From: DASWJZ01 sp963814905
GTDB taxonomy: Bacteria; Pseudomonadota; Alphaproteobacteria; Rhizobiales; Afifellaceae
Assembly (NCBI GenBank): GCA_963814905.1
Contig: CAWFEM010000008.1
Location: forward strand, 62,001-126,000
DNA length: 64,000 bases
Direction: 5' to 3'
Below the pieces are notes generated by a model that was given only the letters and a program-made list of their open reading frames with translations, was not told where the DNA came from and ran no database searches. Shown piece by piece: positions 58,848 to 64,000 of this stretch; the stretch's first letter is position 1; each line of letters opens with the position of its first letter. The position numbers were made by a program, and so were the translations under genes.

Positions 58848-59952
58848 CTACCCGCCCAAATCCGTCTCCGCCTTCTCGTCGCGCTCATACGCGTCCACGA
58901 TCCGCTGCACCAGCGGATGGCGCACCACGTCCGCGCCGGTGAAGCGCACGATCGAAACGCCCTCCACGCCGTCGAGGATGCGCGTCGCTTCGTAGAGGCC
59001 GGAAAGCTCGCCGGGGCGAAGGTCGCTCTGCGTCGGGTCGCCGGTCACGATCATCTTCGCGTCCTCGCCGAGGCGCGTCAGGAACATCTTCATCTGCATG
59101 GAGGTGGCGTTCTGCGCCTCGTCCAGGATGATCGCGGCGCGTTGCAGCGTGCGCCCGCGCATGAAGGCGAGCGGCGCCACCTCGATGATGCCGGAGGACA
59201 AGCCCCGCTCCACGCGATCGGCCGGCATCATGTCGTAGAGCGCGTCGTAGAGCGGGCGGAGATAGGGGTCGACCTTCTCCTTCATGTCGCCGGGGAGGAA
59301 GCCGAGCCGCTCGCCGGCTTCCACGGCCGGGCGCGAGAGGATGATGCGCTCAACGTCGCCGCGCTCAAGCATCCCCGCGGCGAGCGCCACGGCGAGATAG
59401 GTCTTTCCCGTTCCCGCCGGGCCGATGCCGAAGACGAGCTCGCGAGCGGTCCATGGCGCGGATATAGGCGTCCTGCATGGGCGTCCGCGCGACGACGGAT
59501 TTCTTGCGCGTGGCGATCCTGGCAAGCTGCATGCGGCCGGGGCCGTCGAGGGTGGGGAGCGGAAGCTGCGCCTCTTCCGCCTCCGCCATGCGGATCGCGC
59601 CTTCCACGTCGCCGAGCTGCACCTCGTAGCCTTCGAGCAGCCGGTCGTAGAGCAATTCCAGCACGCGCTTCGCCAGCGCCAGTTCGGCCGGCGGCCCGGA
59701 GAGCGTCACCATGTTGCCGCGCGCCCGCGCGTCGATGTCGAGCTTCCGCTCAAGCAGCGCCAAGTGCTGGTCGAACTCGCCGTAGAGCGCGGAGGCAAGC
59801 CGGTTGTTCTCGAACACCAGATCGATCTGCCGCGCGTCGTCGCCGCCGGCTCCCTCGCCGCCGGAGGCGCTGCGCCCGCTTTCGCCGCGATTGGACTCGC
59901 CGCGTGCGCGCGCCCGCGTCTCCACGCGCGACGCGCTCGATCCCCGCGCCAT
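58848..59952 (-). CDS. phoH: PhoH-family ATPase, apparent 1-base frameshift
   Basis: PhoH-like ATPase, often in an operon with ybeY and involved in RNA metabolism. The N-terminal part (ATG 59952) runs to about residue 165 with FENNRLASALYGEFDQHLALLE and ARTPMQDAYIRAMDR. The frame changes near 59440-59450; after removal of one base it continues ELVFGIGPAGTGKTYLAVALAAG (Walker A), ILDEAQNATSMQMKMFLTRLG (Walker B) and GDPTQSDL. The gene is complete otherwise, so a sequence error is more likely than a pseudogene. miaB is upstream, in the conserved order, separated here by a repeat and a GIY-YIG gene. Confidence 0.85.
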
Positions 59953-60008
59953 CAGGCGGATGCCTTCATGCAGGTTTCCAGCGGCAACCCATGTACGATC
60001 CCATCCAC

Positions 60009-60048
60009 TGTCGTCATGCCCGGACTTGATCCGGGCATCCATTCCGTG
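60009..60048. repeat. Left half of a split REP-like element (copy R4)
   Basis: TGTCGTCATGCCCGG-loop-CCGGGCATCCATTCCGT. This is the left stem-loop of the R1/R3 type, without the right half next to it. The matching right half lies at 60376-60414, beyond the GIY-YIG gene. Confidence 0.85.
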
Positions 60049-60070
60049 ACGTTGAAAGGCTGACGCCGCC

Positions 60071-60361
60071 TCAGAACATCAGCAAGTGCGAATAGAGATC
60101 CCGCCATTCGGGATTGTCCTTTTCGATCATCGCGATCTTCCATTTGCGCGGCCACGACTTGATGGCCTTCTCGCGTTTGATCGCATCGATCATCCATGCA
60201 AACTCTTCGTACCAGACAAGGCGAGTCACACCGTACCGGCTGGTGAATCCCTTGATCCCCTTCTCCCGGTGTTCCCAGGCCCGGCGAGGCAGATCGCTGG
60301 TGACTCCGCAATAGAGCGTACCGCCCTTCTTTGAAGCGAGAAGATAGGTGTAACCGCGCAT
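60071..60361 (-). CDS. GIY-YIG (URI-type) nuclease nested in a REP-like element
   Basis: A 96-residue single-domain nuclease of the UvrC/URI family: MRGYTYLLASKKGGTLYCGV carries the (GIY)YTYLL and LYCGV (YIG) motifs, with Arg in SDLPRRAWEH and Glu later as catalytic residues. No ribosome binding site is clear. The gene lies precisely between the two half-sites of a palindromic element (60009-60048 and 60376-60414), with 15-22 bases to each. It could be a mobile module tied to this repeat family or a passenger. Confidence 0.85.
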   Translation of the reverse strand: MRGYTYLLASKKGGTLYCGVTSDLPRRAWEHREKGIKGFTSRYGVTRLVWYEEFAWMIDAIKREKAIKSWPRKWKIAMIEKDNPEWRDLYSHLLMF

Positions 60362-60375
60362 ACTGGAATTGCGCT

Positions 60376-60414
60376 ACGGAATGGATTGCCGGGTCAAGCC
60401 CGGCAATGACGACA
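60376..60414. repeat. Right half of a split REP-like element (copy R4)
   Basis: ACGGAATGGATTGCCGGG-loop-CCCGGCAATGACGACA, the right stem-loop of the R1/R3 type; see the left half at 60009. Confidence 0.85.
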
Positions 60415-60456
60415 GTGCCGGGGGGCAACGCTTCGACTTCCTCAGCGCTCTTCCAG

Positions 60457-60557
60457 TTGTCGTCATGCCATGGCTCGACCATGGCATCCATTCCGTAGCG
60501 GCTGTTGAGTTTGACGGTCGAGGAATGGATTGCCGGGTCAAGCCCGGCAATGACGAC
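60457..60557. repeat. REP-like palindromic element, copy R5
   Basis: A full element in which the left stem is different (GTCATGCCATGG-CTCG-ACCATGGCATCC) but still self-complementary, and the right stem is the standard TTGCCGGG/CCCGGCAA. It lies between R4 and miaB. Confidence 0.85.
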
Positions 60558-60601
60558 ATCGATGGAAGGCGCCATTCTCGAAGACGTCGCGGAATCCCGC
60601 T

Positions 60602-61972
60602 TCAAGCGATGGCCCTTTCGCGCAGCGCGGAATCCTTCAACGCGCCGAACAGGCTGTTCGATCCGATCGCCTCGATCCTGACCGTGGCGATCTCGCCGAT
60701 CAGCGACGCCGGCGCGTCGGCATGCACGGCCTGCAGCCACGGCGAGCGTCCGACGATCTGCCCGGGGTGCTTTCCCGGCTTCTCGAAAAGCACGTCGACT
60801 TCGAGCCCGCGCATGCGCGCGTTGAACGCCGTCTGCTGCGCTTGCAGGAGCAGTTGCAGCCGCGCGAGCCGCTCCGCCTTCACCGGCTCGGGAACGGGCG
60901 CGCGCTCCGCCGCCGGCGTTCCCGGCCGCGGCGAATATTTGAACGAATAGGCGCTCGCATAGCCGACCTCTTCGACGAGCCGCATCGTCTCCTCGAAATC
61001 GGCGTCGGTCTCGCCCGGGAAGCCGACGATGAAGTCGCCGGAGAGCGCCAGGTCGGGCCGCGCCGCGCGCAGCTTCTCCACGAGCCGCAGATAGAAGCCG
61101 CGGTCGTGCCCGCGGTTCATCTCAGCGAGCACACGCGTCGCGCCCGCCTGCACCGGCAGGTGCAGATAGGGCATCAGCTTCGGCAGGTCGCGATGCGCTG
61201 CGATCAGGTCGTCGCTCATATCTCGCGGATGGCTGGTCGTATATCTGAGCCGCTCGATGCCATCGATCTCCGAAAGCCGCGCGAGCAGATCGGCGAGCGA
61301 TCGCGTCCCGCCGTCACCGCCTTCGCCGTGATAGGCGTTCACGTTCTGCCCGAGCAGCATGACCTCCTTCACGCCGCGCGCCGCGAGGCCCTCCGCCTCC
61401 TCCACGATCTTCGCGACCGGGCGCGAGAATTCCGCCCCGCGCGTATAGGGAACGACGCAGAAGGTGCAGAACTTGTCGCAGCCTTCCTGAACGGTCAGGA
61501 AGGCGGTGACGGGCGCGGAGCGGAAGGGCGTGTCGCGGTAGCCGGCTTCCGGCAGGTGGTCGAACTTGGATTCGGCCGGAAATTCGGTCTCCACCGCGCG
61601 GTCTTCGCGCGCCAGCAACGCCGGCAGGCGGTGGTAGCTCTGCGGCCCGACAACCACGTCAACCGCTTGCGTACGCTTCAGAATTTCCTCGCCCTCGGCC
61701 TGCGCGACGCAGCCCGCGACGGCGATCTTCACCGCGCGTCCGTCGAGCCGAGCCGCCTCCTTCAGGAGCTTCAGCTTGCCGACTTCAGAATAGACCTTCT
61801 CGGCGGCCTTTTCCCTGATGTGGCAGGTGTTTAGGAGGATCAGGTCGGCGTCTTCCGGGCCCGCCGCTTGGCTGTATCCCTCCGCTGCGAGGACATCCGC
61901 GATCCGCTCCGAATCGTAGACGTTCATCTGGCAGCCATAGGTCTTGATGAAGACTCGGCGCGCCTTGGTCAT
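60602..61972 (-). CDS. miaB: tRNA-2-methylthio-N6-dimethylallyladenosine synthase
   Basis: A radical-SAM methylthiotransferase that modifies A37 of tRNA. 456 residues: N-terminal cluster region IKTYGCQMNVYDSER and LLNTCHIREKAAEK with Cys ligands, the radical-SAM CX3CX2C in GCDKFCTFCVVPYTRG, a TIM barrel and a C-terminal TRAM domain. I start at ATG 61972; a TTG at 61975 is also possible. It lies between plsC and phoH, as in other Hyphomicrobiales. Confidence 0.95.
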   Translation of the reverse strand: MTKARRVFIKTYGCQMNVYDSERIADVLAAEGYSQAAGPEDADLILLNTCHIREKAAEKVYSEVGKLKLLKEAARLDGRAVKIAVAGCVAQAEGEEILKRTQAVDVVVGPQSYHRLPALLAREDRAVETEFPAESKFDHLPEAGYRDTPFRSAPVTAFLTVQEGCDKFCTFCVVPYTRGAEFSRPVAKIVEEAEGLAARGVKEVMLLGQNVNAYHGEGGDGGTRSLADLLARLSEIDGIERLRYTTSHPRDMSDDLIAAHRDLPKLMPYLHLPVQAGATRVLAEMNRGHDRGFYLRLVEKLRAARPDLALSGDFIVGFPGETDADFEETMRLVEEVGYASAYSFKYSPRPGTPAAERAPVPEPVKAERLARLQLLLQAQQTAFNARMRGLEVDVLFEKPGKHPGQIVGRSPWLQAVHADAPASLIGEIATVRIEAIGSNSLFGALKDSALRERAIA

Positions 61973-62041
61973 CAACGGCTTAGCGGCTTTCCGTGGGACA
62001 GGATCACTCGGGTCATCCTTAGCCGAAACGGCAAAAGCGGG

Positions 62042-62878
62042 CTAGGGGTCGGCGCGTTCATGCTTGCCGAGAACCTCCGCCGGCGCGCGCCCCGAATTCA
62101 CCGCCGCGACGAGCCGGCGCACGAGCTCGCCCGATTCCTGCGTCACCGTCTTGCGGTTGTCGCTCTGCGTGAGCCTGTGCGCCGGGCCGAAGACCACGTG
62201 CACGTCGACGCCGCCCTCCGAGAGGATGCGCTTCAGGTGCGGCAGCAGGTCGGCGCCGCCATACCAGGCGACGAGCGGCCGGTGCTGGCGGCCGAGCGGC
62301 AGGCCGAGCATCTTCGGATAGGCGATGGCGACCGGCTGCACCGTTGCGACGCCGCCATCGGCGCCGCCATTTGCAATGGCGCGCTGCGCCGCGCCGACGA
62401 GTGCTGAGCGGAACGGCAGGACCTTGTTGCCGTCGCTCGACGTTCCTTCCGCGAAGAGCACGATGATGTCGCCCTTGGAGAGCCGCCCGGCGACCACGTC
62501 GGCCTGCGCGCCGGTCGCGTGGCGGCGGTCGCGGTCGACGAAGACGGTGCGCTGCGTGCGCGCCAGGAAGCCGACGACCGGCCATCCCGCCACTTCCTGC
62601 TTGGCGATGAAGGAGATCGGAGCGACGGCCGCGAGCACCGGGATGTCGAGCCAGGAATTGTGGTTGGAAAGGAGAAGGAGCGGGCGGTCCTCCGCCGGCT
62701 TGCCGGTCACTGTGATCCTGATGCCCATCAGCATGCAGACGAAGCGTTGCCAGAGCTGCGCCACCTTCATGCCCGAGCGTCCGCCGAAGCGCACCGCGAA
62801 GAAATGGAACGGCAGCAGCACCGCGAGCGCGAGCGCGGCGAGGAGCACGGTCGAATAGAAGCGGAACTGGCCGAGCAT
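62042..62878 (-). CDS. plsC: 1-acyl-sn-glycerol-3-phosphate acyltransferase
   Basis: Acylates lysophosphatidic acid in phospholipid synthesis. A 278-residue membrane-bound LPLAT with an N-terminal hydrophobic segment, the catalytic HxxxxD motif in LLSNHNSWLDIPVLA, and FAEGTSSDGNKVLPF as the second acceptor-binding motif. Conserved position between miaB and fur. Confidence 0.9.
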   Translation of the reverse strand: MLGQFRFYSTVLLAALALAVLLPFHFFAVRFGGRSGMKVAQLWQRFVCMLMGIRITVTGKPAEDRPLLLLSNHNSWLDIPVLAAVAPISFIAKQEVAGWPVVGFLARTQRTVFVDRDRRHATGAQADVVAGRLSKGDIIVLFAEGTSSDGNKVLPFRSALVGAAQRAIANGGADGGVATVQPVAIAYPKMLGLPLGRQHRPLVAWYGGADLLPHLKRILSEGGVDVHVVFGPAHRLTQSDNRKTVTQESGELVRRLVAAVNSGRAPAEVLGKHERADP

Positions 62879-62890
62879 GGTGCGCTTTTG

Positions 62891-63319
62891 TCAGCGCTCC
62901 TTGTCGAGCGGCACGACGTAGAGCTCGAGCCGGTGGTCGACGAGCTTGTAGCCGAGTTTTTCCGCGATCCGCTGCTGGATCTTCTCGATCTCCTCGTCGC
63001 GGAACTCGATCACGTCGCCGGAGCGCAGATCGATCAGGTGGTCGTGATGTTCTTCCGGCAGCGTCTCGTAACGCGATCGTCCGTCGCGGAACTCGTGACG
63101 CTCGATGATGCCGGCATCCTCGAAGAGCTTCACGGTGCGGTAGACGGTGGAAATGGAGATGTTTGGATCGACTGCCGAAGCGCGACGATAGAGCTCCTCC
63201 ACGTCGGGGTGGTCGTCGGACTTCTCCAGAACCCGCGCGATGACGCGCCTCTGCTCCGTCATGCGCATGCCTTTTTCGGCGCAGGCGGCTTCGAGGCGGC
63301 GGTTCGGTTTCTCGGTCAC
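62891..63319 (-). CDS. fur: Fur/Mur-family metalloregulator
   Basis: A 142-residue regulator: winged helix with RMTEQRRVIARVLEKSDDHPDVEELYRRA and STVYRTVKLFEDAGI, then the dimerisation domain with HHDHLIDLRSGDVIEF holding metal ligands. In rhizobia, the fur gene at this position is often a manganese-responsive Mur; the sequence alone does not decide between iron and manganese. The neighbours plsC and rimI are conserved. Confidence 0.9.
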   Translation of the reverse strand: MTEKPNRRLEAACAEKGMRMTEQRRVIARVLEKSDDHPDVEELYRRASAVDPNISISTVYRTVKLFEDAGIIERHEFRDGRSRYETLPEEHHDHLIDLRSGDVIEFRDEEIEKIQQRIAEKLGYKLVDHRLELYVVPLDKER

Positions 63320-63340
63320 GGGGGCTCTCCCGAAGGGGGC

Positions 63341-63826
63341 CTAACGAAGTTGCCGAAGCATGACAAGCGCACCGCCCGGCGTGGTGCGCCCTTCTCTATA
63401 ATAGCCTGCGCGGCGCCCGGCCTCGCGAAATTCGGTGCGCTCGTAAAGCGCGATCGCGGCGCGGTTGGAATCCTCCACCTCCAGGTGGACGCGCTGCGCC
63501 CCGTCACGATAGACGTGGCGCAGCGCCTCCTCCAGGAGCGCGCGGCCGATGCCGCGGCGGCGGTGGTCGCGTGCCACTGCGATGGTGAGAACCTCCGCTT
63601 CGCCGCCGACGATCCGGTAGAGGATGAAGCCGGAGGGGGAACGGCGTCCGAGGACATTGCGCGAATGCGCGATCAAGGCGTGCGTCCCCGGCTGCACGAG
63701 CAGCAACTCGAACTCCGCGTCGCTCCAGCCGCGCGAGAAGGCGCTCGCATGGATGTCGGAAAGCGCATCGCAATCGGCGACGCTGGCAACGCGGATCGCG
63801 AAGGTGGGACTAAGCGGACGCTTCAT
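63341..63826 (-). CDS. rimI: Ribosomal-protein-alanine N-acetyltransferase (GNAT)
   Basis: A 161-residue GNAT acetyltransferase with the acetyl-CoA pyrophosphate-binding motif (V..DHRRRGIGRALL) and the conserved C-terminal YERTEFREAGRRAGYYR, as in RimI. Its start overlaps the tsaB stop by four bases, the usual tsaB-rimI arrangement. Confidence 0.9.
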   Translation of the reverse strand: MKRPLSPTFAIRVASVADCDALSDIHASAFSRGWSDAEFELLLVQPGTHALIAHSRNVLGRRSPSGFILYRIVGGEAEVLTIAVARDHRRRGIGRALLEEALRHVYRDGAQRVHLEVEDSNRAAIALYERTEFREAGRRAGYYREGRTTPGGALVMLRQLR

Positions 63827-64000
63827 TGGCGGGCGACGGCCTTGTCGGTTTGCGGCTTGGCGTCCGGATCGCGCGCATAGAGCGGAACCGGAGGCTTCGC
63901 GTCAGCCGCGGCTGCGAGCCCGAGCCGTGCGACGTCTTCAATGTCGGGCGTCGCCGGCTTGCCCACGATCTCGAAGGTGCGGCCCTGAATCGCCGGCTCA
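63823..64000 (-). CDS. tsaB: tRNA threonylcarbamoyladenosine biosynthesis protein TsaB (3' end only)
   Basis: Only the last 58 codons are in the window. They end VPLYARDPDAKPQTDKAV, the typical TsaB C-terminus, and overlap the rimI start by four bases. TsaB supports TsaD in making t6A37 of tRNA. Confidence 0.8.
   Translation of the reverse strand, partial: EPAIQGRTFEIVGKPATPDIEDVARLGLAAAADAKPPVPLYARDPDAKPQTDKAVARQ

Noticed and set aside
60005..60042. Upstream starts for phoH and other genes that read VMPGLDPGIH or MDARIKSGHDD
   Set aside because: These are translations of the palindromic repeat, not protein N-termini.
1..64000. CRISPR arrays, tRNA/rRNA genes, prophage or complete IS elements
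   Set aside because: No regularly spaced direct repeats, no recognisable tRNA or rRNA, no transposase, integrase or phage structural gene was seen.

Overview
The window looks like a chromosomal segment of a GC-rich alphaproteobacterium of the order Hyphomicrobiales (Rhizobiales). The evidence is gene content and order typical of that group: hslVU next to hisB-DUF2628-hisH-hisA-hisF-hisE-coaA; a divergent gstI/glnII pair; chvI-chvG-hprK-EIIA(Man)-HPr; and a tsaB-rimI-fur-plsC-miaB-phoH-ybeY-corC-lnt-phrR-metK-trmB backbone. Several families of intergenic palindromes resembling those of rhizobial genomes are scattered through it. I see no rRNA, tRNA, CRISPR array, prophage or complete insertion sequence.

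Layout. 0-5 kb: the 3' part of a GH51 arabinofuranosidase, then membrane or envelope genes and a NodZ-like fucosyltransferase with a frame break. 5-18.5 kb: adenosine kinase, a metallo-beta-lactamase-fold hydrolase, hslVU and the histidine operon (interrupted by a GGDEF/EAL gene), then coaA, pyrF and moeB. 18.6-23 kb: the nitrogen-control pair gstI/glnII with a sigma54 promoter, small membrane genes, a tandem universal stress protein and a BrnT-type toxin-antitoxin pair. 23-40.6 kb: polA, two FecR-like exported proteins, an acyltransferase, a class A penicillin-binding protein, a cyclase-FIST signalling pair, a PHA depolymerase with an extra C-terminal helix-hairpin-helix module, an ABC-2 exporter and a malic enzyme. 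40.6-45.7 kb: vapBC and the chvIG/PTS regulatory operon. 45.6-64 kb: the conserved trmB-to-tsaB backbone, broken twice by accessory DNA.

The larger break, between ybeY and phoH (about 53-58.8 kb), is the most distinctive region. It holds small exported and membrane proteins, two cupins, a dense cluster of palindromic repeats, a visibly more AT-rich DUF6119/TIGR04141-type gene, a decayed duplicate of the phoH 3' end and a short-chain dehydrogenase. Nearby, a GIY-YIG nuclease gene lies exactly between the two halves of a palindromic repeat that occurs uninterrupted elsewhere in the window. The second break, between corC and lnt, carries two exported-protein genes, one behind a consensus sigma54 promoter.

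Five otherwise convincing genes (GH51, NodZ-like, a cupin, an SDR and phoH) each change reading frame once by a single base. Because phoH is a conserved housekeeping gene, I read this mainly as possible base-level error in the sequence; real decay remains possible for the accessory genes. All functional statements rest on motif recognition and gene context, without database searches.
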